A DNA stretch of 64,000 nt from Prorocentrum cordatum (GCA_963575745.1 CAUYUJ010018059.1:1638990-1702989); one strand, 5' to 3'; shown: positions 10,395-20,104, numbered from the stretch's first letter. A program made the numbers and translations. The notes: a model not told the origin generated them from the letters alone.

Positions 10395-11089
10395 ACGCCG
10401 GGACGCCTCGCCACCGCTTGCCCCCCCCGGGCGGCCACGAGCGCCAGGGGCCCCCGCGGCGGCGGCCCGGCGGGGCGGCCCGCCGCCGACGCCAGCGCGT
10501 CGGCGCGCCCCCGGCAGACGCCGCGGGGGGCCGAGGGACGGGCGCTCGGCAGGAGGCCGGCGGGCTGCACCTTGTCGCCCGCGCCCGTGTGCTCGGGGGG
10601 CCCAGCAGCGAGGAGCGACCGAGGGTCTGCTCTCTCTACAGCCTCCGGAAAAAGCCCGTGGTCTGTTCTCTATGGACGGAGTCCCCCCCCAAAGCGACGG
10701 ACAAAAATTCTCCCCCAACCCTCGCGAAAGCCCCCGGGGAAGGCCTCGAGCAGGAAGCCCTCCCGGAGGGGTGTCGGACGGTCTCGGCAGGTTTCGGGAG
10801 GGCTCGGCCGTTTTGGAAGGCAACCAGCCCTTGGTGGACCCTGGACTTTCCACGTCCAGCCTCCCGGCCGAGGCCGGAAGCTAGCCGAGAGGACGGGTGC
10901 AGCTCGGCTGCACTCGAAAGGAGAAGGGCCTCGGCTCCCGCGAAACGTGCGGAGAGGAGCCGCGGCCCTGGGCACCCTCAACCTGCGGCCGCGCTGCGCG
11001 CCACCGCAGGCGAACATGTCCGCATGCGGCGCCCTCGCAATCCAGATGCGAAGGGGCGCGGTGCCGCAGATGTGCGCTGTCTCGAGGAT
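10395..11089. other. GC-rich non-coding stretch
   Basis: Long open frames on both strands are GC artefacts (Arg/Pro/Ala/Gly-rich, no domain). No gene supported. Confidence 0.45.
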
Positions 11090-11215
11090 TTACACTCCGC
11101 GCGGGGTGCCCGCGGGAAAACGCGCCGCCCTTCTCCGCGGGGTCGCTGACCAGGGGCCCGGCCCGCGAGGCCGGCCCGCGAGGCCGCGGATACGGATACG
11201 ACTTTCGCTCACGAG
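11090..11215. repeat. Repeat family U, copy 2
   Basis: See 8225-8390: shares the GCGCGGGGTGCCCGCGGG and GCGGATACGGATA segments. Confidence 0.35.
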
Positions 11216-11267
11216 GCTTGGCCTCGGAAGCCCAAACTGCTGTCAAGTTGCTGCAGTAAAGGTGTCC

Positions 11268-11397
11268 TCTATGCGGTTGGAATGCATGGGGCCCGAGGCT
11301 CGCGCCGCATCGGAGATGCATCGGTGATGCATTGGCGCCACCGGCGTGGATAACATCGGGATCCAAATCCCATCTGTTCGACCCTGGGAGACCCAGG
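11268..11397. mobile_element. MITE, family A copy 2 (truncated, decayed)
   Basis: Retains CGCGCCGCATCGGAGATGCA, GGCGTGGATAACATCGGG and CCCTGGGAGACCCAGG; about 130 bp, lacking part of both arms. 11400-11798 downstream holds no recognised feature. Confidence 0.65.
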
Positions 11398-11798
11398 TAC
11401 ACGGGCCTGGGAGACTCAGGTACAATCAGAACCAGCGATGATGACTGATTGCAAGAACGCAAGACCCTCGGAACGGCGCGGAAGCCAAGGATGCGCGCGC
11501 CCAAGCGAGCTGAGGGTGGTCAGGACCGACAGATGCAGGGTGCACTTGCGATATGGGCCTTCCCTTAACGCAGAATTGGAATGCACTATCCAGAAGCCCT
11601 ATTCGGGAGCGACGCCCCTGGTGGGCCCCCAAAATCGCCTCCTGTGTGCACGAAGGGCGCTACAAGAGGAAGAACCATGGACGGACATAATTTCGGAAAA
11701 GCCAGCCCCTTCCGAACCCGAGGGGTTCCTTGCGTCAACGTCTCGGCTGCATCTGAGGATCGTCTGACCTTTCCTCATCCCCAAAGGGCCAGGGGTCC

Positions 11799-14114
11799 TT
11801 ACCGCCACCAGCCTGCTACCTCCACGTGGGCACCACCTGAGGAGGCTGGTTGGCCAGCGGGGAATAGGCGTCCGATGGGGATGGGTATCGTTCTACCGAT
11901 GCTGGCAATCGGCGGCTGCCTCCACTGGGAGGAGATGAACCCCCGATCTCGGTGACGGTGGTAGCACCACAGGCCTCTCGGGGTGGCCTGGAGACTACCG
12001 CCAGCACCAGCACCAGCACGAAAGACATGAATATCACCCCACACCCGCCAGGCGGATGCGCCTCCCCGATGCTCAGTATTGGTGCCAGCTTCTTGGCCCT
12101 CCGAAGTATCGAAGTAGCTCGGGTAGTCAAACCCGCCGAAGCTGCCCCCCACGCCCAAGCTCACGCCGATGGCTATGCCGAGGCACGGCGCTGCAGCGCC
12201 AGACAAGCGCCTCAAGCTCGTCACGGCGACGGTCACTCGGAGCGTCGCGTACGTGCCGCCGTCCTTCACGGGCAGGCTCTCGAGGAGGCTACAACCAACC
12301 TCGGCTGTCCACAGGCTAGGGCACGCTTCGGCCAGCGAGATAGGGAAGGGTTCCGAGTACTGCTCGCTGTAGAGGAGGTCGTCCTCGTGCGCACCCAGGT
12401 ATATCGGGACCTGCTCGACCGAAGTCCTGCGCACTTCCAAACAAAGAGGACCGTCGGACCATGTCACCGTGTCTCCCTGAAACCAGGCGTCCGGGGTTGA
12501 GGCGACGCACTTGCCGAGAAAGCACGCCTCTGCGTAAGGATCATCATAGCCAACGTCAAGGTCCAAGTCCGTACTGAAACTTTGGAATGTGAAGCACAAC
12601 AATGTGTCAGCTGAATCTGAAGTGGTCTCGATGTCTTCGGGAAACACTGGTACCGCTTCGATGTCTTGCTTCACCGCGAAGATTTTCATTTCGGGGCAAA
12701 CCTCTGGCTGTGCGAGCGGAGTGTCTGCAGACAACGCCATCAGCTTCAAACCCAAGCACGCACGCGCACCTGCAGTGATATTTGGGGTGAGGATGTCGCC
12801 AGGATAGTCGGCTGTCAGGTCGTAGTCGAAAGCCGCTGCGGAAGTGAGGCCGTCGGACCTGCTCCAACTAATCTCGAAGTAGGTGTCGGCAGCCTTTGCA
12901 GATAGCTGCACGCTGATAGTGTCGTCCATGGATAGATTCCCACCAGCGAAACTCAGAGACTCCATACCCAAGACGGGAAGCAATTCAATGTTCAGCTGGT
13001 CGGTGACCTCAGCAAAGAGCGGCAGAAGTGCGGGCGAGTATGCGGCCGTGGAGCCGCCCGATGCAGTGCCAACCACGGCCGTGAGGGCGAGTGCGATCAG
13101 CTCTGGCCCGAGGTGCTCTTCAATGCGCGCCCATCCGTCAGACACTGAGGCTTGCATCTCCGGGGCAAGACCGACAGACATACTAATGTCGAGTGGGCCA
13201 TCAACTCGAAGGCTCAACGCTTGCGGGATGGCACCGTTCGTTTCGAGCCGAAACGTAAGAAGAGGCTGCAGCTCAGCGAAACAATCATCGCACCGAAAAA
13301 CGCCATTGTCAAACGACCTCTCGATTATCGCCCCGTCATCGTCTTTGTTAAACAGCAACTTGGGCAATTGATGTGTGTAGTTGTAGTCGTGCAGTCTGCG
13401 ACCGATGCCCGACCACTCGAACTCAATGAACACGTCGTGGAAGAAACGGAACGGCGAAGCAGCACGCACAACCAGACTGGTTACTGGATCTGCATGCGTC
13501 GCGTGCTTGTCGACCCGGAGAACCTCAAACAACATCCCCCCATCGACTCTCGGGCCGCACCGCCACCCAGATCCGCCGGTCACAGCGTCGCCAGCCTGCA
13601 GCCTTGGCCGCGGCTTTGGCCTGCCCACGCTGCCATTGTCGCCCGGCACGGCATCTGCACGCCAGCGAAGCTGCAGCACCCCCTCGCTCTTGCCCCGGGG
13701 CACCCCGCAGGCGAAGCCAACGACAGCGAGCTCCGCATCGACGTTGAGGATCTGCTCGGCCAAGCAGCGGCCCGCGTACTCGTAACGGAAGCGCTGGTCG
13801 CCCTCATCGGCAAAGTACAGGTGCCGTGCGGGTTTTGACCCCTCCGCCTGCAGTCGCCGGCCCCGCGAGCGCTTGAAGGCCCCTTGGCGAGGCACACCCC
13901 TGGAAGGCTGCGCCGAGTCGGGCCTCGCCACAAACTCCCACGGCACCAGCGCAGCTGAGGCGTGCGCCAGAGCGGGCACCATGGCGGCGGCGGCGGCGAA
14001 AACAGCACCTGCGATACCCGACGGCATCGCAGCAATGCGTGCAAGTGTGCGCGGGCCACCAGAGAGAAGTGCGGGCGGCGCCCTGAATCGAGTGCTGCAT
14101 GACCATAACAGCAT
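11799..14114 (-). CDS. Intronless secreted protein of unknown family, probably retroposed
   Basis: A single frame of 771 codons, unusually long and uninterrupted for this window, with lower GC and balanced amino-acid use. The first ATG (14112-14114) overlaps a relict spliced leader; the ATG at 14025-14027 (residue 30) is the likelier start, since it opens a signal-peptide-like segment MPSGIAGAVFAAAAAMVPAL ending ALAHASA. From there the protein has 742 residues. The middle is acidic with spaced cysteines (pair CDDC near 270) and candidate N-glycosylation sites (NYT, NLS, NIT). A second hydrophobic segment (CLGIAIGVSLGVGG, near 650) could be a C-terminal anchor. The last ~100 residues are low-complexity and may be read-through. 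I recognise no catalytic motif or family. Possibly an extracellular or thecal protein, but this is a guess. Real gene: fairly sure; function: unknown. Confidence 0.75.
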   Translation of the reverse strand: MLLWSCSTRFRAPPALLSGGPRTLARIAAMPSGIAGAVFAAAAAMVPALAHASAALVPWEFVARPDSAQPSRGVPRQGAFKRSRGRRLQAEGSKPARHLYFADEGDQRFRYEYAGRCLAEQILNVDAELAVVGFACGVPRGKSEGVLQLRWRADAVPGDNGSVGRPKPRPRLQAGDAVTGGSGWRCGPRVDGGMLFEVLRVDKHATHADPVTSLVVRAASPFRFFHDVFIEFEWSGIGRRLHDYNYTHQLPKLLFNKDDDGAIIERSFDNGVFRCDDCFAELQPLLTFRLETNGAIPQALSLRVDGPLDISMSVGLAPEMQASVSDGWARIEEHLGPELIALALTAVVGTASGGSTAAYSPALLPLFAEVTDQLNIELLPVLGMESLSFAGGNLSMDDTISVQLSAKAADTYFEISWSRSDGLTSAAAFDYDLTADYPGDILTPNITAGARACLGLKLMALSADTPLAQPEVCPEMKIFAVKQDIEAVPVFPEDIETTSDSADTLLCFTFQSFSTDLDLDVGYDDPYAEACFLGKCVASTPDAWFQGDTVTWSDGPLCLEVRRTSVEQVPIYLGAHEDDLLYSEQYSEPFPISLAEACPSLWTAEVGCSLLESLPVKDGGTYATLRVTVAVTSLRRLSGAAAPCLGIAIGVSLGVGGSFGGFDYPSYFDTSEGQEAGTNTEHRGGASAWRVWGDIHVFRAGAGAGGSLQATPRGLWCYHRHRDRGFISSQWRQPPIASIGRTIPIPIGRLFPAGQPASSGGAHVEVAGWWR

Positions 14115-14133
14115 TGAGCCAAAGTGGTTACGG
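14113..14133 (-). other. Relict dinoflagellate spliced-leader sequence
   Basis: Read on the minus strand, 14133 to 14113 matches the conserved 21-nt core of the dinoflagellate spliced leader at 18 of 21 positions without gaps, including CCGTA and TTTGGCTCAA. It lies exactly where a trans-spliced leader would be in an mRNA, directly 5' of the intronless frame. In this lineage such genomic leader relics mark genes reintegrated from processed mRNA. The leader sequence is from memory; the alignment was done by eye. Confidence 0.7.
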
Positions 14134-14239
14134 GATCCATGTAGGCCAACGTCTGGTGTGCAACTTCAGTGGTGCACTTCTGACGAGCAACGTGCAAAGA
14201 GCAACTAATGGAAATCAGCCGAAGAGTGGATTGCAGCTG

Positions 14240-14540
14240 GGGCAATCTATTGGTGGGACCCTATTGGTGGACCCCGTGGCTGGGATCCCCACGGGCGGGA
14301 CCCTATTTATCCATCGGATCCCGTGGGCGGGACCCCGCGGACGGGACGTGGTCAGACCACATCGGCGTGAATCTACGGGACACTGGACACGGGACACTGC
14401 GCCTGTCCGTCAGGCGGGACGGCCAGGGAGTATACGGAATGGACCCCAAAGGTGAAAGACCCGAAGGTGAAAGACCCTGTGGGTTGGGACCCCATCGGTG
14501 GGGACCACGCAGATGGGACCCGATGGCGTCCACGGTGGGA
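14240..14540. repeat. Degenerate short repeats around GGGACCC
   Basis: TGGTGGGACCC, GGGCGGGACCC, GGTGAAAGACCC and GGTGGGGACC variants recur every 15-30 bp. Semi-palindromic, non-coding. 14540-14930 holds nothing recognised. Confidence 0.55.
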
Positions 14541-14930
14541 GCCGGCGCCTGAGGCCGCGAGGACCCGTTTCCCAACGTCGGGCGCCAAACGGACGCCCAC
14601 AGCCAGAACTGTGGCGCGCGTGGCCACAGTGCTCCAGCGCCACCACAGCCAGGACCCCGCGTGGCTGGCTGGCGCCCGCGGCTGGACCCCGAAACCGATT
14701 TTACGGTAAACTGAGCTGGAGGCTGGTGGTGAAGCACGGGCTTGTGGGCATCAGCCCCGAGAACAATGATCAGCGAGTCGTATTGCGGTTGGGTGCTGCG
14801 CAGTGGTGGGAGCTGCAGGGCGGTGACGGGGGCTCAGCGCGAGCCACTGGCAGGGCCCAGTGCAGGCTCATGGCAGGGCCACGAGAGGGCTGGCCCAGAG
14901 GAAGACCACAGGCACAGACGCAGAAACTCG

Positions 14931-15075
14931 CGACGGTCCGCGCGGACTTCTTGGATCTGCGCTGGCCCCCCCTCCCTGGCGCGCGGCGCGGGCCAGGGGC
15001 GGCGCCGGAGGCGCCACCTGGGGGGGGGCCGGCGCCGCTCCAGGCAGTCCGCGCGGAGCTCCGAAACTTTCTGTT
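14931..15075. mobile_element. Foldback element, family B copy 2
   Basis: Left arm CGGTCCGCGCGGACTTCTTG then GATCTGCGCTGG; right arm GTCCGCGCGGAGCTCCGAAA; centre GGCGCGCGGCGCGGGCC and GGCGCCGGAGGCGCC. Confidence 0.8.
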
Positions 15076-15155
15076 CCTGCCGTGGTTCGTTCTTCGATGC
15101 CCCCAGACCTCTCCCGAGCTCCAGTCCAGAGTGTTCGCGGTCCAGCTACTACGTG

Positions 15156-15266
15156 GTGAGCCTCCTCCTCCAACCTCCTCCTCTTCCAACCTCCTCCTCA
15201 AACCTCCACCTCCTCCTCCTCCTCCTCCTCCTCCTCCTCCTCCTCCTCCTCCTCCTCCTCCTCCTC
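15156..15266. repeat. (CTC)n polypyrimidine tract
   Basis: CTCCTC/TCCTCC triplets on the plus strand; source of the Pro/Ser/Leu (plus) and Gly/Glu (minus) runs. Not coding. Confidence 0.95.
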
Positions 15267-15388
15267 CGTTTCTTTCCCTTATGAATAATTTCTCCCTGCC
15301 GCACCCCCGAGGGAGAGCCCCACGCGGCGCCACGCTGGTCCCGGGCAGGCTGAACTGCCCGGCGGAGGGGGCAGAGGAGGGCCCGGTG

Positions 15389-15797
15389 CGAGGCCTCCCC
15401 CATGGGGTCGGGGCAGGTGGGGTCGGAGGGTCGCGCCGCATCGCCGATGCATCGGCGATGCATCGGCGATGCACTGGCGATGCATCGTCGACGCGGGCGA
15501 TGCATCAGCGACGCCGACGTGGAGCAAATCGGGCTTCGCATCGAGCCACACAGCCGATGCATCGGCGATGCGGCGCGATCCTCTGACCCCACCTACTCGG
15601 ACCCAATCTATCGGCGGTGGACAAACCTCCCTTCAGTAAACCTCCCTTTCGTGAAACCAGCCTAGGGCCGAAACCGACGGACCTGGACCCGCAAAGATGA
15701 CGGCCGCGACGCCCTCCGGCGAACTGAAAGCGGCCAATTGGCTAATCGACGTGTCATGGTAGGAGGTCTGTCAATCTTCGGATCTGGGAGGCCTAGA
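15389..15797. mobile_element. MITE, family A copy 3, split by a nested family G element
   Basis: Left end GAGGCCTCCCCCATGGGGTC, typical GCATCGGCGATGC interior, then right arm CTCTGACCCC...CTCGGACCCAATCTA. The family-A sequence is interrupted there and resumes at 15782 as ATCTGGGAGGCCTAGA, the normal A right end. Removing 15611-15781 plus one 5-bp repeat restores a canonical A element. Confidence 0.85.
15611..15781. mobile_element. MITE, family G copy 1, nested in family A
   Basis: Left end TCGGCGGTGGACAAACCTCC, right end GGAGGTCTGTCAATCTTCGG. Flanked by ATCTA (15606-15610) and ATCTG (15782-15786), a 5-bp duplication with one difference. Core GGGCCGAAACCGACGGACC, shared with 24906-25065. Confidence 0.9.
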
Positions 15798-15803
15798 TAG
15801 GGA

Positions 15804-15978
15804 CAAGGAAAGGCGACACCAACACCACCAGGGCGAGGAGATGCGTGGAGAAAGGGAGGTCTCCCTGGTGGTATGGTCCCCCCTCTCGCTCGAGACATCC
15901 CCAGCCTTCAGCTTGGGGAGGCATCGTGGACCTCCTCGCTGGAGGTGGCCCCCCTGGTGGTGTTGGTGTCGCTTCTCC
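15804..15978. mobile_element. Foldback element X, single copy seen
   Basis: Inverted ends GCGACACCAACACCACCAGG (15813-15832) and its complement CCTGGTGGTGTTGGTGTCGC (15953-15972). Interior GGTCTCCCTGGTGGTATGG also partly pairs. No other copy in this window. Confidence 0.7.
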
Positions 15979-16031
15979 CCCCTCCGACCTGGACCGATGG
16001 CCCCGAGAACCCGAAAGCAGCCCATAGCAAT

Positions 16032-16287
16032 TAGAGGCCTCCTGGATGGGGTCGGAGCAGATGGGGTCGGAGGATCGAGCCGCATCGCCGATACATCGGC
16101 GATGTATCGGCGATGCATCGGCGACACATCGGCGATGCACTGGCGATGCATCGCCGACGTGGGCGATGCATCGGCGACGTCGACGTGGAGGACATCGAGC
16201 TCCACATCGAGCCGCATCGCCGATGCATCGCCGATGCGACGCGGTCCTCCGACCCCACCTGCTCCGACCCCACCTGGGAGGCCTAGA
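16032..16287. mobile_element. MITE, family A copy 4, intact with 5-bp duplication
   Basis: Starts TAGAGGCCTCCTGGATGGGG and ends CCCACCTGGGAGGCCTAGA. Flanked on both sides by GCAAT (16027-16031 and 16288-16292). The interior is a ladder of ATCGGCGATGCATCGG-like palindromes. Best reference copy of the family. Confidence 0.92.
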
Positions 16288-16415
16288 GCAATGCGGGCGA
16301 GGGCGGGCCGCTGGAGCGCCCCCCGCGAGCCCCGCGGCGTGGGGGCCCGCGGCAGGGGCTCCGGGCACATCGCGGTGAGGCCGAGGTGCCGGGCCGCCGC
16401 GGACGCACGGCACGA

Positions 16416-16577
16416 GGGAAGGGGCCCAGGGACGCACAAATGAATACACCAATCCCAGGATTCCTAATATTTCTTTAGAATTTCTGGGTTTGGGAATCTT
16501 CCCCCCCCATTTCCCATATGTTCCCATCTTTTCGTGGGGATCGACGATTGATTGTGTCTATGTTTTTCCCCTCCTGA
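16416..16577. mobile_element. MITE-like element, family I copy 1
   Basis: GGAAGGGGCCCAGGGACGCA at left, ATCGACGATTGATTGTGTCT and CCCTCCTGA at right; AT-rich middle with TTCCCATAT motifs. Duplication not preserved. Confidence 0.75.
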
Positions 16578-16584
16578 ATAACAT

Positions 16585-16900
16585 CGGAAGACGTAACCAG
16601 GACGAGGGTAAATTCGGGTAAGGAGAATCTCTGAGATCCCGCAGATCTGGGAGATCTATTGGGCGTAGCGGCCTCCTCGGAGCGTTCCAGTCCGAGAACA
16701 GCCGTCTCGATTTCTTCGAAGCCGCCCGGATGTCGGGGCCCGCCTGCGACAGGTTCGCGTCGCGATGCCGTCGGCGTTAGTCTCTGATATCCCGTGGATC
16801 GCTCAACCTTGAATGACCACGGCTCTCCGATAAGACAGATCGTTCGCTGTCGGCCGATTCTGGGCCGTCGGCGGCGTTCAACATTGAACGCCCGCACTGG
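16585..16900. repeat. Repeat family N, copy 1
   Basis: Contains GACGAGGGTAAATTCGGGTA, CTCTGAGATCC, CGGAGCGTTCCAGTCCG, and a tail CTGTCGGCCGATTCTGGGCC then GGCGGCGTTCAACATTGAAC. The head matches 21240-21480 and 33288-33430; the tail matches 57585-57680. Confidence 0.6.
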
Positions 16901-17075
16901 AGTCACCAGCGCGGCAACGTACCGTTCACAAAGAATCGCACCGTGGACTTCGCTCGGACCAGCATGTCTGGATGGATCCGGCTGTGGATTTCAATGAGCA
17001 CGCCCTGTGAATGTGTCCTCCCCCTTTCCGACGCACGCACTGCTTTCCTTGGATCGTGTCGCGCGCGTGTGTAGT

Positions 17076-17247
17076 TCGGGGATGGACAGAACCCCCTTTA
17101 GCACAACGTGGTTTAGTGAAAACGACCTGAGGCCCAAACCTGGCGGGCGCGAGCCTGGAAAATAACGGCCACGGCGCCCTCTCGAGAACCGAAAACGGAC
17201 AATTCACTAATCGACGTGTCACTGTTGGGGGTTCTGTCCACCCCCGA
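17076..17247. mobile_element. MITE, family G copy 2, perfect 5-bp duplication
   Basis: Left end TCGGGGATGGACAGAACCCC, right end GGGGGTTCTGTCCACCCCCG then A: inverted ends of about 22 bp. Flanked by GTAGT at 17071-17075 and 17248-17252. The interior carries GAACCGAAAACGGACAATTC and ATCGACGTGTCA, shared by all G copies. Confidence 0.93.
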
Positions 17248-17249
17248 GT

Positions 17250-17476
17250 AGTATAGCACGCTGCCGACTGCCACCGCCTGCGCCCTTCGTGGGCTCGCCT
17301 TCCGGCGCACGGGCCTGCCCTTTGACCTTCCAGCCGTGGCGGCGAGGACGGTCCACGAGCACCGAAGAGTACAAGTCGAGACGTCCAGAAGCCTCGGCCC
17401 TCCGGACCCCGACACCTCGACCCCGGAGCCTCGACGCCTGGTGAACCCAGGCATCCCCGGAGGCGCGGCATCCCCG
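17250..17476. other. No gene seen between repeats
   Basis: GC-rich spacer between G copy 2 and S copy 2. Open frames are short and without recognisable sequence. Confidence 0.4.
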
Positions 17477-17575
17477 GGGGGGGAAGTGAGAAGGCGGCGA
17501 CCTTCTCAGAAGGCGGCGAGATTTCTCAGAAGCCCTCGCGCCTGCCGAGAAGTTTGCTGTGTCTTCGGGGGAGAC
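17477..17575. repeat. Repeat family S, copy 2
   Basis: CCTTCTCAGAAGGCGGCGAG, ATTTCTCAGAAGCCC and TGCCGAGAAG; a shorter relative of 9566-9725. Confidence 0.55.
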
Positions 17576-17689
17576 GCAGAAAATTTCAGGGCGCGGCTCC
17601 CCGGAGGTCCAGACCCGCTCCGGCAGGCCGGCGTTCTGTCCCCCGCGTCGCTTCTCACGCCCCCGAGGCCCTGCCGAAAACGGCTACTG

Positions 17690-17869
17690 TCGAGGATGGA
17701 CAGAACCCCCTTTAGCAAAAAGTGGTCTAGTGAAAACGACCTCGGGCCCAAACCTCGCGGGTGCAAGCCTGGAAAATGACGGCCGCGGCGCCCTCTCGAG
17801 AACCGAAAACGGACAATTCACCAATCGACGTGTCAGGGTGGGGGCTCTGCCCACCCCCCGATCCCCCGA
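17690..17869. mobile_element. MITE, family G copy 3, perfect 5-bp duplication
   Basis: Left end TCGAGGATGGACAGAACCCC, right end GGGCTCTGCCCACCCCCCGA followed by an extra TCCCCCGA. Flanked by TACTG at 17685-17689 and 17870-17874. About 600 bp from copy 2 and the copy most similar to it. Confidence 0.92.
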
Positions 17870-18078
17870 TACTGTAACATCACAGAAAGCATGCCGGAGC
17901 GAATAGTGCCCGCGTCCGAGGCGCACAAAGGGGCCTCGTGCCGAGCAGCGCACAAGGCGAGAAGCAGTCCGAGCCCAAGGGCAAGCAGCAAGAGCCCCGC
18001 GCGAGGCGCGCGAGGTCCCCCCGCACGGGCCTCGCGCGCGAGGGGCCTCTCGGCCCGAGCCGGTGAGGAGACCATCCG

Positions 18079-18306
18079 TCGATGCCTCCCAGAGGGGGCG
18101 GGGGGAGGACGGGGTCGGAGGATCGCGCCGCATCGACGATTCATCGGCGATGCATTGGCGATGCATCGACGATGCACCGGCAGCGCCGGTGGTGCATCGG
18201 CGCCGTCGGCGTGGAGAACATCGGGCCCCACATCGCGCCGCATCGCCGATGCATCGCCGATGCGGCGCGATCCTCCGACCCCACCTGCTCAGACACCATC
18301 TGGGAT
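18079..18306. mobile_element. MITE, family A copy 5
   Basis: GATGCCTCCCAGAGGGGGCG at left, GCGATCCTCCGACCCCACC and CCATCTGGGA at right, GCATCGGCGATGC ladder inside. Outer ends degraded; no duplication. Confidence 0.8.
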
Positions 18307-18308
18307 TA

Positions 18309-18491
18309 TGTTGTTCCCATCTTACTTAAAGACCACTTCCCAGAAATAATTTCGAACACCCAGACAAGCATCGAAACAATATCGAAACAGTGCCGAAGCA
18401 GTGTCGGACGAGCGTCTCCCGGGGCCCAGCACGTGAAAATCCCCCAGGGTCTGGTACTTCTGTTGGTGCCCGGAACTCTTCTTGGTGACTG
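18309..18491. repeat. Repeat family M, copy 1
   Basis: ATCGAAACAGTGCCGAAGCA, GTGTCGGACGAGCGTCTCCC and GGGCCCAGCACG match 39078-39288 in order. Terminal structure unclear. Confidence 0.65.
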
Positions 18492-18702
18492 AGGCCGCCG
18501 GAGAGAGCGCCCGCCCGCCGCGGAGAGCCCCTCGGGCACCCCGGGCATGTCCGCCGCGCGCCCCCGCGGGGCGCTCGGGGGGCCCTCGGGCTCCCGCCCT
18601 CCTGCGGGGTGGTGGCGCGGGCGCGGCGAGGGGCGGCAAGGCGGGGGGCCGCCTGGCCGGGAGCCCGCCCTGGGGCGACCCCCCAGGAGGAGGAGCAGGA
18701 GG

Positions 18703-18784
18703 ACCAAGAGGAGGAGGGGGAGGAGGAGGAGGAGGAGGAGGAGGAGGAGGAGGAGGAGGAGGAGGAGGAGGAGGAGGAGGAGGA
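18703..18784. repeat. (GAG)n polypurine tract
   Basis: Uninterrupted GGA triplets on the plus strand from about 18710. Non-coding. Confidence 0.95.
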
Positions 18785-18959
18785 CCAGCCAGTGCAAACC
18801 CAAGACTCGTCAACGATGTTGGAATAAACCCTCCCTCCAAGCTCCCATTTCATAGGCCACTACCAGGATTCATTACAAATGTGGGAAATGCCCCGTTGAG
18901 AGACATCCGCTTGAAGATCATGCAGCGTGCCAAAACACCATTCTCGGGACTCCAACGCC

Positions 18960-19090
18960 ACAAATCAACCTGACCGTCGCGCCTTGGCGGTCATGAATCT
19001 TGCCAGAGCACAATTTTTTCTGGGATTTTAACACAGTGTATCAACATCACTGTTGCGCCTTGACAATCCTGAATCTGTCCACAAGGAAAT
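18960..19090. repeat. Imperfect direct repeat, period about 75 bp
   Basis: GTCGCGCCTTGGCGGTCATG and GTTGCGCCTTGACAATCCTG begin two related units, followed by AATCTTGCC/AATCTGTCC. AT-richer than its surroundings. Confidence 0.5.
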
Positions 19091-19116
19091 TCCTGGTACG
19101 TCATTCATGGGGAGCC

Positions 19117-19290
19117 GTGAAACTCTTGCACGTGTTTAAAACACATCTGCACGGCGCTCGGGCGAGAATCGCATCTTGATAACGAGCCGCCCTCCACCTG
19201 TGAAACTCTTGCACGTTTTTAAGACGAGTGTGCGCGGCGCTGACGCGAGAACCTCATGTTGGAAACAACGCGCCCTCGATCTGCGAAACC
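19117..19290. repeat. Tandem repeat, two units of about 77 bp
   Basis: Both units contain GTGAAACTCTTGCACGT, TTTAA-AC(G/A), GCGGCGCT and GCGAGAA in order, ending AACGAGCCGCCCTC / AACAACGCGCCCTC. A third decayed start (CTGCGAAACC) follows. Confidence 0.7.
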
Positions 19291-19611
19291 ACTGCCACTG
19301 TTTAGGCTTCAAGGTCACACATGGTGAGGAACTCTCAGGCGAGACGCCCTGGCCGCCCTTCCGACCAGCCTCGGGGCGCAACAGGGATAAGAGGGGAAGT
19401 GTCGACCCCTGTCCCAGGCTTCGAGGGGTTTTCGAATGGACCGGACATTTGGTGCCCAAGCACGGGATACATGACAGGGGGGGCGTCCACTAGCCCCCCG
19501 TTGGGGTGCATCCCAGGGTCCGCCTTCTCGTCAGCTGCCAAACTTTTCCGGTGGAGCTCGGGGAGTCGGACAGAAAAATCGCTTGCGAATGGGGGAGTGA
19601 TGCCTGGGGAA

Positions 19612-19800
19612 ACGAGGAGGAGGAGGAAGAGGAGGAGGAGGAGGAGGAGGAGGAGGGGAGAGGAGGAGGAGGAGGGAGGAAGGGAGGAGGGAGGAGGGAG
19701 GAGGAGGGGGGAGGAGGAGGAGGGGAGGAGGAGAGGAGGAGAGGAGGGAGGAGGAGGAGGAGGAGGAGGAGGAGGAGGAGGAGGAGGAGGAGGAGGGTGG
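19612..19800. repeat. (GAG)n polypurine tract
   Basis: Interrupted GGA/GAG triplets on the plus strand; an opposite-strand (CTC)n block lies at 19978-20015. Non-coding. Confidence 0.95.
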
Positions 19801-20104
19801 AGGAGGAGCCCCTCTCCCTCTCCCTCCCCCCCCCGAGCACGAGAGAGCACGGTGAGGGCAGGCCTTCTCCGCGCGCGGCGGGGCTCCAAAAGGGGCCCTG
19901 CGGCCGGCCTGCCCGGAGGCCCCGTTCGTCTTGCAGGGGGAAGGCCTACGGCGTGCCATGGAAAAGCAATCCTCGCTCCTCCTCCTCTTCCTCCTCCTCC
20001 TCCTCCTCCTCCTTCTGCTTGTCCTCATCCCCTTCCTCCCCTTCTCTCCTGCAGCGGGTTCTGCCGCCCCCACTCCACCTTCGCGCGCGCGACCGACGCC
20101 CGCA

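Noticed and set aside
10314-11327. A 337-codon plus-strand frame
   Set aside because: GC-driven openness with all other frames also open; crosses family U and enters family A.
15403-15610. Repeated HRRCIGDA-type peptide frames as a possible repeat protein
   Set aside because: The peptides come from the GCATCGGCGATGC ladder of family A and appear in every copy on both strands.
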